DNA of 64,000 nucleotides from Chamaecrista fasciculata (lineage: Eukaryota; Streptophyta; Magnoliopsida; Fabales; Fabaceae), in the NCBI GenBank assembly GCA_003254925.1, contig QANZ01052092.1, forward strand, positions 32,638-96,637, in the 5' to 3' direction. Of the stretch, positions 34,936 to 47,200 are shown one piece after another. The notes under the pieces were generated by a model. It saw only the letters and a list, made by a program, of their open reading frames with translations. It was not told the origin of the DNA and searched no databases. Numbering within the stretch: position 1 is the first letter of the stretch; every line of letters starts with the position of its first letter. The position numbers and the translations under genes were made by a program.

Positions 34936-37031
34936 GCTGAATAATCTTTTAGTAACACTTGCGTTTTGAGTTCTAAATTTTATGTGAGAAATTAATTTTA
35001 TATAAGTTATACTCTCCCACTATTTAATAGAGAGGTGAGAGTAGTTTACGATGATATCAATACCTTATTTCGTGAAAAGTATCATGAAAGTTACACAACC
35101 TTATATGTACACATAATGATTAATTTTGCACCTAAATGAACGGTTCATTTGTATTTCATTTCATTTTAATTAACATAAATTTATGAGTCTCTTAATTTAT
35201 ATTAAATTAATTAATCCATCTTTGAAAAATTAAAATATATAATTTAATTATTGAAATATTGTGGTCGTCAATGTATTTGTTCGTTATAATTTAATCTTTA
35301 AATTTGAATTAATTCTATATTTTTTAATCATTAACTTTATATTTTTTCTAACCATTAAATTTATAAAAATTACTCGTGGAAACAAAATTCTAACCTAAAT
35401 TTTATTAGGTAAAGTCTTAGCTAATATATATGACTTGAGAGCAATTATTTATTGATAATTGATGCGTTTTTTCTTTTTCTGTCACAATCACAGGCATTAT
35501 CAAACTTTTATCAGATTCATACATTGTTTTTCCTCCGCATCATCAATTTTTTCTTTTTTAAAAAAATTGTACGCTGAGATTACATATTGTTAGAGCGAAG
35601 AATGAAAATGACAGAGATGCCCTTTCCAAATGGTACAGTCCAATTCTTATATATTAGCTATTGCAATTGCAATATGGATTTAGGTATCATTCTTCCAACC
35701 TACTTGCTTCACTGCAGCCATCATAGTGGGAATTGGACCACAAAATTAAAAATATTCAAATAACAGCTTCAACATATTATTTAGTCTTCAAGTTTTTAAT
35801 TTCAAGTGTTTACATAAGAAAAATCAAGTCAAAAATATTTAAAAATAATAATTTTAAGTCTTTAAGATGACAAATAATTAAATAAGTTATAAATAATGCA
35901 AATAAAAAAGTCATAATTTTGTAAGTTCAAGATGATTCGTTTTGGAAAAAAAAAATCAGACTATGTCAATTACAGGTCATGGGTATTACCTTACATGTTT
36001 CAAATAAGATTATTGAGATACATAATTTTTTAAAAAGGATAAAATTACAAAAGTTACATTAAAAAAACTTAGTCCTTAGTCTCTAAATTGGAAATGGATC
36101 CTCTAAAATTCATATGAAGTATGTGAGAGAAAGGAAGAAAAAAGAAGAGAGCCAAAGATAAAATATTATTTTACATATTTTTATTTTATAAATTTTATAT
36201 TTTCTCTCTATTCTTCTTCCTTTCACTCTTTAACTTCAAAAGAACTCTAGAGGATCCAATCCACTCTAAATTTATATTGAGTCAATGAATTAATTTTTTA
36301 ATAATAAAAATAGACAACTCAATTTTTAAAAGATCACAATTCTCAACATTTCGATCTTTGGTCCTACAATTGTATTAAATTTATATTTTAGTTTTTAATT
36401 TTGGCTTAAGAGCTAAATAATTTATAACTACTATAATTTAAAAATAAAGTTATATAAAAATTAATTTGTTGAATTTGTATAAATTTTAAAGACAAAAATT
36501 AAATTATTTAAAAAGAAAAGAAAAGAAATATTCATTGGGAAGACAATCAAATATTAATATATTATTAAATTATTAATTATTAATTATTAATTATTGGAAC
36601 CCACTAACACAAGTCCAGAAGCAGTAATGGCCAAAAAAAGAATTAATAATAGCCGAAAAAAGTCCAGAAGCAGAGAAGTCGTTACCATCGGTCGCCCACT
36701 ACCACCATTATTATGTACTCTCTCTCTCTGTGACTACCGAACTCTTACACGTGGCCAACTGTCAGCCGCACATCACAGCCAATGAGTCAGCGCCGTTCTT
36801 TCTCAAATACTATTGTCCTCGCTGTCTCTCTCTCTCTCTCTCTCATTCCTCGCTCCTTCCTCTAAGACTAAAGTCCAAGCCCAAATGGCAACTTTTAACT
36901 TTTTCTCCAAAAATGCATCATCATATTAAAACCAGCTTTTTTCCTTTTCTTTTTCTTGAAAGATAAAAAACAAAATTTTACAGTACACCTCTGAATCAGA
37001 GTGGAAAGATCTCTCTCTATATTTTTTTTTT
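34936..37031. other. Intergenic; distal upstream region of the hydrolase gene
   Basis: 34936-36590 is AT-rich with no gene. 36640-36960 differs: it has (TC)n runs, a G-box-like ACACGTGGCC (36751-36760) and CT-rich leader-like sequence. It may be old promoter or leader of the hydrolase gene pushed away by the MITEs at 37032-37841. Confidence 0.4.
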
Positions 37032-37442
37032 GAGAAAATCTACTATCTAGTCCATTTTTTATCATAATCGTCAATTGTTTAGTCTCTCAGTTATTTCCCT
37101 CTAGATAACTTGATGACATGAACATTAAATATTACATGATGCCGTTAAATATCACTTTGACATCATAATCACCTAAACCAAATCGAACCAAACCAACAAA
37201 CCTAAAAAATAAACCAAATCAAACCCTATAAGATAAAATAAAAATTTCAGGAAGATGAACTAAATTGTTGAATTTTAAAACTGAAAAACCAAATAATTGC
37301 ACATATAACATTAACATGAGACATTTAACATGTCACATGTGCATTTAACGGTCAGATCATTAGTTTAAGTAACGATGAGAGGCTATAGGGACTAACCAAT
37401 TGACTTTTGTAATTATTGAGGGATTAAATAGTAAGTTTCTTA
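37032..37442. mobile_element. MITE upstream of hydrolase gene
   Basis: The left end GAGAAAATCTACTATCTAGT is the rough inverse of the right end ('gggattaaatagtaagtttctt'). Inner inverted phrases are 'gtcaattgtttagtc' on the left and 'gactaaccaattgac' on the right. About 410 bp, non-coding. A similar start occurs in the repeats near 18752 and 18930. Confidence 0.6.
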
Positions 37443-37450
37443 TTTTTTTA

Positions 37451-37841
37451 GGGTAAATTCCACTTTAGTACCATGTTCTATGGACCAATTCCACTTTGGT
37501 ACCCTGTTCTTTCAAAAGTGACACTTTGGTACCCTGTTTTTTCAAAAATATCATTTTGGTACCCTGTTCTTTCAAAAGTGACATTTTGGTACCCTGTTAT
37601 TTGAACCAAGTGACACTTTGGTACCCTGTTCTTTCACTATTTGTTACCCTATTCTATCTTTTTTAGGGTACCAAAGTGTCACTTGGTCTAAAGAACAGAG
37701 TACCAAAATGTCACTTCTGAAAGAACAGGGTACCAAAATGACATTTTTGAAAGAACAGGGTACCAAAGTGTCACTTTTGAAAGAACAGGGTATCAAAGTG
37801 GAATTGGTCTATAAAACAGGGTACCAAAGTGGAATTTACCC
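37451..37841. mobile_element. MITE, GGTACC family, upstream of hydrolase gene
   Basis: It starts GGGTAAATTCCACTTTAGTA and ends with the complement of GGGTAAATTCCACTTTGGTA. Multiple 'ggtaccctgttctttcaaaa' units sit in the left arm and their inverses in the right. The 9-mers outside are ATTTTTTTA and TTTTTTTTA (8 of 9). The element ends about 450 bases before the hydrolase start codon. Confidence 0.82.
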
Positions 37842-38292
37842 TTTTTTTTAATATCAATTGAGAATAATAATAAAAAAGAGACACTTTAATGGCCCGTAAC
37901 GGTTACACCAAGATGGTGAGTGAGTGAGTGCTAGTGTGCTACACTTTTTCAGTTTTTCTCACCTCACCCACCCTTCTCTCTTCTCCTTTATTTCGTCATT
38001 TCTTTTTCCCTACCTTTTTCTTTCTCTCCTTTGTCAACAACATTCAATATTCTCAATTTCTCGCACCTTTTCTTCTCCTTTTCAAGTCTTGCGCTTCAAT
38101 ACACACTGCACTTTAATTTCATTATCCATTCCTCCTCACGAGATTCAGCTTCTTCTTTCACTCTGTGACATTACAATTCCTCATTCTTTCTTCCCATGAT
38201 TGTCATGGGATGAATGTGCATTCCCGATCCCCGAATCACGCGACGGGTAGGCGCGTCTGAACTTGGGAACAATTTGTTTCGTCGCCGTCGAT

Positions 38293-41200
38293 ATGAGTTC
38301 GGCCGGAGGCAATGCTGGTGGGGAGTTTGTGAGGTTGAAAGAGTGTATTACGGAGTTCATGATGGGGGCGGCGGAGATGACGGTGGAGTTGGGAAAAGGG
38401 TGTAGGGATATAGTGAAGCAGAGCTTGGTGAATGAGGATTCGTACATAGCCAGACATTTTGGAAGGGATTCGTATTTTGGCAAGAGGATCAGAGGACCCT
38501 GTGAAAAGTTGTGTGGGAAGTTGAGTTTCTTCAATGACTACTTACCGGAGGACAAGGATCCGCTACACGCGTGGTCGGTGATATTCTTCGTTTCGCTGAT
38601 CGCTTTTGCAGGTGAAATTTTCAATACAGTCTTATTTAATACAGAATCAGTTATATTTCCTTTGGTGTTTGAAGACGTGGATAGAAAGCACGTTAAACTT
38701 GAACAATTTTTTGGGTCAAGTTGTCAGTGAAATAATGGGAAGCGTAGGGGTTTCGTCTGCTTTAAATTAGACAGAGAATGATTTCGTCTTCGAATTTGAT
38801 ATTTATTTATTTGTGGTAATTTTAATGTAATTATTTAGGTAATGCGTGTTTTTCTTTTTGCTATAAATTCGTTGACTTATATTTGAATGGATCCGGAAAC
38901 CAATTAGTGATTTCTTGCTTATTGTTCGAGGCATCTGGATTAATGGAAAAGAGTTGAAAACAGGTTAACTTTATGGAACAAAGATTTAGAGACAAGCTAA
39001 GATTAGGATTCTGATTGGAGATATGTCTTATCATGCGAGGAAGAGCTGTACAATTCCAGAGGATTGGATAAATATCCTGGGAAACCCGAAAAAAGAAGTA
39101 TAAAGCTAAGTCATGTTTTTGGTTAGATTGTATAAGTAGTCTGTACTCGCAGATTCAATTAATTGAATCATTTATCTTTTGGAACTATTGGAGTGCCTGG
39201 TAGATTAGCAAACTCGGTAACTCTGAAAAATGAAGGTTTTAGCTGCTTGTAGAATTAATCGTTGGAGAAAATTCGTGCAGAGGATTTTACTAGTATAATA
39301 AAGTAAGATTCACATTCTGATCCCCAGATATTGGAGATCAAGGAGTGATTATTAGGTATATGGATTGTTTAGAAATTGATGAGTAGAGTCTCATTCTTTA
39401 ACTAGTGATAGTCCCATAAGCTCTTTGTTCTTTTATAGTTCCTCGGAATTGTTCCATGAAGTTGATGATTAAGCATAAGCTGTACATCTGGCATGACTGA
39501 TGACTTGATTTTATATGCAGCCGTATTTATGAATTTTGAACATGATCCATCCGCTGATTCCACTATCACATTGACAAAGCGAGTGTTTGTACATCCTCCT
39601 AGTGCTACCCGAATAGTGCTTCCAGATGGTAGATACATGGCATATAAGCAACAAGGTGTTCGAGCTGACAAAGCTAGATTTTCAATGATTGCTCCTCACA
39701 CTTTTCTTTCCTCTCGGCTTGCAGGTTCTTCCTAAGTATTAAGCTTAAGTCTTACTTGTTTACCTGAGTTTAATTTTGGTGCCAACTAATATTGTAGGTG
39801 CATAAATGATCAATTTCTCGTTTGGTTTCATCGATGTATTTAGGAATACCTGGAGTTAAAGAATCACTGCTTGAAGAGTTTGGCATTCACTTGCTGACAT
39901 ATGATCTTCCCGGTTTTGGTGAGAGTGATCCTCATCCCAATAGAAATCTTGAATCCTCAGCAATGGATATGTCATTTCTGGCAGATGCTCTTGGTGTTAA
40001 CAAGTTCTGGGTTGTTGGTTACTCAAGTGGAAGTATGCATGCTTGGGCTGCACTTAGATACATTCCCGATAGATTAGCAGGTTTGAACAGCTCTTTTATT
40101 TGTCTTGAGCTTTGTTATATTTATTCCCTTGCAACTAGGCTTTTGGATCAACTCAACTTTATGGAAACTTGGAAACTTAATAGTCATGTGATGATCCTGT
40201 TATGTTTTGGTGTGCTATGGTACTTGTTTTCTTGGGGCTCTTGATCTCTTTCCCCCTTTTAAAACAGTTGAAATGTTGAGTAACTTCTTTGAACTCCAAG
40301 TAAAGTTCACATGATCATGACCGAGACTATCTATAGAAATCACTTTCCATGTCCACATTCAACTAAACTGAGTTTTTTCAGATAGAATAATGCATCTTTG
40401 TAACCCTACATATTGGACTTCAATTTTCAAGTAGTAACTTGCAGGTGCAGCCATGTTTGCCCCCATGGTCAACCCGTATGATCCCATGATGACAAAGGGA
40501 GAGAGACAAAGAACTTGGGAGAAATGGACACGGAAGAGGAAAATCATGTACTTTTTAGCTCGGAGGCTTCCTAGATCTCTTGCTTTCTTTTATAAGCGAA
40601 GCTTCCTCTCAGGAAAGCATGGTCAGATTGATAGGTGGTTGTCATTATCTCTTGGAAAGAGGGTGAGTTAAACCTTAGTCCTTTTCCTTTTTGTCTGGGT
40701 AGGTTTGATATTTATTTGACTGGAAATGTTTTATATCTTCACCCCAGAAAAATGCCCTATATCCCAATAAAATGGTTCAAACAGCTATGATACAGCTGAT
40801 TCTGATATGATTATGGAAGGACATTTACTGCTGGAAATTGTTGGCATGTTTAAATATGATCCAGCTCTGCCTGTTCATATATATATATATATTATAAAAA
40901 AATGTCCCGAAATCACAGTTCCCAAGCTCATCAAGATATAGCTGAAATTACAGCTGAGGTCTATGCTATACCAATAGTTTCTGAGATTTTACGTATACAT
41001 CCCATTGTGAAAGACTTCAATGTCCCTTCCAGGATAAAGCTCTAATGGAAGATCCACTTTATGAGGAATTTTGGCAAAGGGACGTGGAAGAGTCAATTAG
41101 GCAAGGGAACGTGAAACCCTTTGTTGAGGAATCTGCTTTGCAGGTCTCAAATTGGGGTTTCAGCCTAGCAGACCTCAAATTGCAGAAGAAAGAACGAAGT

Positions 41201-42420
41201 AATAATGTTATCAGCTGGCTCAAGTCTATATTCATAGAAGAACAAGAAGAGTATATAGGTTTTCTTGGCCCAATACACATATGGCAGGTTAGTCCATCTT
41301 TGCTTAATTTCCGCTCTCCTAACCCCCAACAGAAGAGGTCAATTGCATGAATCCTAATTCATTTGTTACTGGAATCTTATATTCTTTTTCTAAACCATCC
41401 AATCCTAACCAAAAACTTCAACCATGTTTGGGGTTATTGTTTCGAACGTTTATTCTCAGTTTTTCTCGTCATATAGATAACACTATTTTCTTACCTTTCA
41501 CCACACGCCATCTGCAACCATATGTCAGTGTGTTTTATTAGCCAATAATATCTTCAGATGAAGCTTTCTCACTTTATCTTCTATCCAAGAAACTCTTACC
41601 ACTATATGAATATCAGAATGTTCTATTTTCTTTTCTATCCCATATGTCATGTGCCCTTCTCAGCCTGTGTCTAGAGCTCCTAATATTTATGCGAACTTCT
41701 TCATAAAGTTCTAAAATGATACCCCGTGCTTCGACAATATGCTGAAATGAATTGACTTGCATCTTTTTTTCTATAATGGATATCTGCTAGATAGAATGTA
41801 GATAACATTTTCTGTTGCAGACATGCAAGTAGGCGCTTCTCAGATTATTTCTTGAGTAACTGTTCCCCTTTGAAATATGATATAGCTACTTTCAATGAAT
41901 GCCATTGTAGAGAATGGTTGCAGTATAGTCATCAAACAAAGAATTCCTATTTATTTGCTCTAATCCTATTTTTTCTTTTTGGTACATGACAGAACTCAAG
42001 TTCAAAGATAAGCCTAGTGGATTTGTTCTAACCCTATATTGACCAGCATATACATATACACATATATATATATATGACTGTTGTATTATTATCTTTATGC
42101 AATGTGACCAGGGAATGGATGATAAAGTGGTTCCTCCATCGATGACCGATTTTGTGCACCGCATTCTACCAGGAGCTGCAGTACATAAACTCCCATATGA
42201 AGGCCACTTTACGTACATATACTTCTGTGACGAATGCCACAGACAGATATTTACCACTCTTTTTGGAACCCCACAAGGACCCCTCAGATTTTCACTTGAA
42301 GCTGATCAAACTACCTTGGACGTCAATATTGAACAACCAGAAGTAGTAGTAGACACAAGGCCCCCTCAGCTTTGCAATATTGAACAGCCAGAAGAAGTAG
42401 TAGACACTTGTGAGTTCTGA
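38293..42420 (+). CDS. Membrane-anchored alpha/beta hydrolase
   Basis: Join 38293..38611, 39521..39724, 39844..40080, 40445..40662, 41033..41287, 42112..42420; 513 aa; all introns GT-AG and phases agree. The start is the first ATG of the open frame (MSSAGGNAGG). One hydrophobic segment lies at about residues 91-112. The hydrolase fold follows: TYDLPGFGESDP (193-204), nucleophile elbow GYSSG with Ser235, acid in GMDDKVVP (Asp414 or Asp415), and His443 in EGHF. This is the complete catalytic triad. It belongs to a plant-wide alpha/beta-hydrolase family (Arabidopsis relatives recalled around At3g48410 and At5g22460) of unknown substrate. The C-terminus carries a duplicated NIEQPE-VVDT motif not needed for the fold. 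Expression may be influenced by the MITEs upstream. Confidence 0.9.
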
Positions 42421-44043
42421 TTCTACTACTAATTAGAAAGTACACAGCACGTTACAACGTCTTTTTTTTTTTTTTTTAAAAAAATTCCTTGTGGAACATC
42501 AGAATTTACGGTGTACATACATATAGTTTTGCTTCATCGCAAATGAAGCAGTATAGGAAAGAAAAATAAAAGCTTTTATGCCCTTGCTTTTGGGCTGTTG
42601 AACTGCTCTGCCCTTAAAACTTTGATTATTGAGAATTCCAACAATGGCACAATCCCACCCAAACAGAATGGAAACAAGCTTTTTGGGGAATTCATCACGA
42701 CTCACGAGGGGCCTCAATTTCCATGGTGATTGTAAATTTTGCACGCAAGTTTCCTATGCTTCCTTTAGTTCAGTGGATCAATAAGCATCTCAAGTCTAAA
42801 GTCTAAACACTTCAGAGATGAGTCTTAATCCTGTTTAATTATCTTATATGGACATTAAGTTTATTGAATTGTCTTTTTTAACTTGCAAATATTCTCCATA
42901 AAAAAAAAACTTACAAACATTCAGCTAAACCGAACCAAATGTCGGATAACAATGTGATTAAAGCATTGGTATGGTAACCCAGTGACAATAAACAATTTTC
43001 TTTTTACATAAAAACACTGTTAATAGTTTATTTAATTTATTTACAAAAAATATTTTATAAGGAATTATCTCAATTTTTATCGGATGTCCTGAGTGGATGT
43101 AATAAACCATCTCGTCTCCCATGTTTTCTTAAATATAAGCCTACTAGGATCATTACTTGTGGGTTGCACGGGAATTTTTTTTATCAATTGATTTTAAAAT
43201 CTTACAAAATTTATAAAATTATTATTATATTTAATCTTCATGTAAATGAATATATAAAATATAAAATAATAATTTAAAAGAACCTTTTTTTTTGGACAAA
43301 ATTTAAAAGAACTTATATAGTCAAATATCACTGATAATTGATTGTATATATTGTATATAGATCAACATTTTACACACTAAAATATAATAATTAGTGAATG
43401 CAATTACTTGACAAACAAAAATATGTACCTGATATTCTGATAAGCATAATGTATTAACTTGATATATTTGTAATAAGGATTATTTCTCATAATTTATTAG
43501 TCAAATTTCTCAAGTGAACGTTCTATATTACATATAAATATCTCAAGTAGGGCCAGCCCTAATTATTTATTTTAATTAAAAAATTATTTAAACTATATTA
43601 ATTGAAATATTTTTTTTAATATTCTATATACTTTTTAAATGCAAATAAAAATAGATATTGAGTCAAAAATAATTTTTTAATGAAAGATGACAAATATTAC
43701 ATAACGATAGATGATTGAATGATGAATAATATTGTGAAATAAATATATATTTTTTTNTTTTATTTTATTTTTTTGAAATTTTGATTTGCATTAAAAATGA
43801 TATAATTTAATTTTTAATTCTATTTACACTAAAAATATTAAAATAAAATTTGAAATCTACGTCCTAATAGGGTCAAGATAGGTTAAAAAAAATTTAGTCT
43901 ATTTTTAAATCGGAATTTTTGAAGCCAACTTTAATTAAATTAGAATTATTATACGGGTGAGATCATGTTAACGGTTAACCTATTTTAACAGCTGTGTACA
44001 GCTGGTTTGGCCTTTGGAGTCTCCCAAACGATTCGTTTTGCGT
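42421..44043. other. 3' region of hydrolase gene and spacer
   Basis: The presumed 3' UTR is followed by AT-rich sequence with a single-N join at 43757. No gene or intact mobile element recognised. The last 100 bases are the tRNA ligase promoter. Confidence 0.4.
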
Positions 44044-44050
44044 TATAAAA
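44044..44050 (+). promoter_or_regulatory. Possible TATA box of the tRNA ligase gene
   Basis: TATAAAA lies about 190 bases before the first ATG. An ACGT-core motif (GACGTCAGC, about 44108) lies between. No ATG occurs between here and 44236, so 44236 would be the first start codon in the mRNA. Confidence 0.5.
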
Positions 44051-44235
44051 TCGGTGATTGTTTTCCATCTGTTAGATTAACTGGACGGCCTAGATTGATC
44101 CAACAACGACGTCAGCAACCACTTTTACCGGGTCTCCATTTCACTCCCAAAATCGTCTTGGTAGGACACAACAGCACTAGCCTGAGAGCGCCTTGTGTTG
44201 TCTGCGAACTTTCGCCTCAACACTAACCTTGTTGA

Positions 44236-47200
44236 ATGTCAGCGTCGCACAGAATCCTCTTCGCTATCTCCCACACTCTCCCTTCTTCACTGCCTCGCAT
44301 TTCGTCTTCTTCTTCTTCTTCCTTCAATTCACCATCCTTTCTTTTCCTTCCCTTCTCTCTTCCCTACCGCACCTTCGCTTCCTCTTCGCTTACCTCTCCT
44401 TCAACAATGCGCCGCAATCAGGTCTCTCATTTACTATCTCCCTCTCTCGCTTTTCTTATCGATCCTATCGAGTTTCAACTTACTTAGATGATTGTTAGTT
44501 AACTTAGTTGTAATTGTGGTTAAAGATGTTTATATTATTCCTCATGTTTATATTAAAGCTTAGTTGTTATTTTTTTTATCTCTTACCCTAATTGGTATGT
44601 AATTGTGGATAACACGTTATGAAGATCTCGTTACTTGCACAATTTTCAACAGTTGCTGTATAATGTTGTGTTGTAAGTTGGTTTAAACTTAAGAATGGAA
44701 GTCCAGGTCATAATTCTCAAGTGGCAGCTAATATGCTTTAAGGTTATGACTGTTTTCTAAATTGAGATGATGTTTAATTTGCAGAGAAATGGTGGTTACA
44801 AAGAACAAAAGTGGAAACAGAAACCGAAAGCTGATGGGAGAGCATCAGCTACAGCAGGTGCACCAGCAGCTACTGCTGAATCTGTTACTGATAGACTTGC
44901 TGGAATGCATATTGCTGAAAACAGTAGCCAAACCAATGTTCTTGCTGCGACCACACAGTTTGGAGGTGCCGAACCTGCTAGCCAGTTTTCTGTCTGTAAT
45001 CCAAAGACGGTTTGGAAACCCAAATCTTATGGAACAGTGAGTGAAACCACTACAGCGGCAGCTGAAGCAGAAGTGACACCGGCTAAAAAAAACACTACTG
45101 CTTCCATTAAGAATTTATCTGACATTTTTACGGTGGACAACTCTACATATTCTGTTGCGCGTGTAAGAGCTACTTTCTACCCAAAATTTGAAAATGAAAA
45201 GTCAGATCAGGAGGTACATTCCTTTTCTCTTTTTTCATATTATTTCTCTATTACTTCCCCACCTTTGTTCATATTTTTGTAATATGTCATGCAAACAATT
45301 GAAGGGGTTTCTGCTTTGTCTTCATGCTATATAGTCAAATGTGTTAGGATTTAGGAATAAATTAAGATTATTAATATTAGTGAAGTAAATAAAAATTCAG
45401 AATTTGAAAAAGAGTTGTTGAGTTTTTTCTGAGTTTGACCTAGTATTAGGGATTAATTTGTTTAAATTATTTATTTTATTGAGTTTGGTAGTAGCTATGA
45501 TCTTTGTGAGAGAATTTCTCCTTTTCGGTTGGTATTGTAAGCCTATTTATAGGCCCCTCTTTTATTTGAATTAATGGAGCTATGAATAAAGAAAAGTTCA
45601 TGAGAAAAAAGAAAAGAAAAAAAATTATGAGAGCTTCCATGTTTCTTCCTCTCAAAAATCCTAACAGTGGTATCAGAGCTTTAGATCCTGAGAGCTTGTG
45701 AGGTAGGGTAGAGTAGTACATCTCTCAAATATTGAGATGATGTTGCTACAAAGAATTTTGCTAGTGGGAGGATCGAATCCTCGCCATTACTTTAGAGATT
45801 TGATATTTGTGTTGAATAATTGCAAGAGCTCGGTGAAAGAATTGGCTCGAAGAAGATGAGCAAGCAAACGGTGCACAAGAAAGGAGAGTAGAAGAAGTGG
45901 ATCTTCTGTGAGAAGCTTACAAAATTTGGTGTTTTTGGAGAGATGGTGCTCCAAATAGGTTAATGATGACAAAGTGCATCATTGAAGCTTCGAACAAATG
46001 ATCCATGGAAAAGTTGAAGATTTCTGCAATTAAACTGAATTTTCTTGTGAAGAAATTTCAGTTTAAGGGAGGAAATGTTAGGATTTAGGAATAAATTAAG
46101 ATTATTAATATTAGTGAAGTAAATAAAATTTCAGAATTTGAAAAAGAGTTGTTGAGCTTTTTCTGAGTTTGACCTAGTATTAGGGATTAATTTGTTTAAA
46201 TTATTTATTTTATTGAGTTTGGTAGTAGCTATGATCTTTGTGAGAGAATTTCTCCTTTTCGGTTGGTATTGTAAGCCTATTTATAGGCCCCTCTTTTATT
46301 TGAATTAATGGAGCTATGAATAAAGAAAAGTTCATGAGAAAAAAGAAAAGAAAAAAAATTATGAGAGCTTCCATGTTTCTTCCTCTCAAAAATCCTAACA
46401 AAATGATTGCTTTCTAGGAAAATTTACTGATTAAGTAATACAATTTTATGAAGCTTCTGTTATGGGTTAGCCATCTGGAAGATAGGATTTAAGAATGTAG
46501 AGAGGCTGAAATAAATAATTTCAAAAGCATTTTCTTCAGATGAAACAATCTTGAAAACATCTTTTGTACTCCTTTAAGTTTTTTATATTCCTTCTGTTTG
46601 CATTAGAATTGTGAGATCAATTTTCTTTCATGCAGTTGCTCATTCATTTCTAGTTTTGAAATTGTTAATTTTTTATATTGCTACATGCCTATAGATCAGG
46701 ACAAGGATGATTGAGATGGTATCTAAAGGTTTGGCTACTTTAGAGGTATGGTGGTGCAACTTTTCTAGTTGAAGTGAAAAATTGTTTTAAGTTTCCATGG
46801 ACAAGCTTCAGGATTTATTATAAGACTACTTGTTATATAGAGCATTATTCAATGGATTTTCATGTAATGGACTCAATGAATTGATTTACAGGTTTCGCTC
46901 AAACATTCTGGTTCTCTTTTTATGTATGCTGGCCATAAGGGTGGAGCTTATGCCAAAAACAGTTTTGGGAACATGTATGCTCATTACATTTATTACTTTT
47001 GGCTTTACACTATTATTTAGTTTTTGTTTGAAAATTTTGGTTTTTACTTGTCATGCATATTGGTTATGTGATACATCATATGAGAAAACAACATGGCATG
47101 AGACTTATCTTATTCATAGAGAACAATTTACTTGAGTATTTTTGCTATGGCTCTCAGTTTCTCCTAGTACATCAATGCGGATGATCAACTTTCATTTTTC

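Noticed and set aside
38263..38292. Start of the hydrolase ten codons earlier at 38263
   Set aside because: The codon there is TTG; the first ATG of the frame is 38293.
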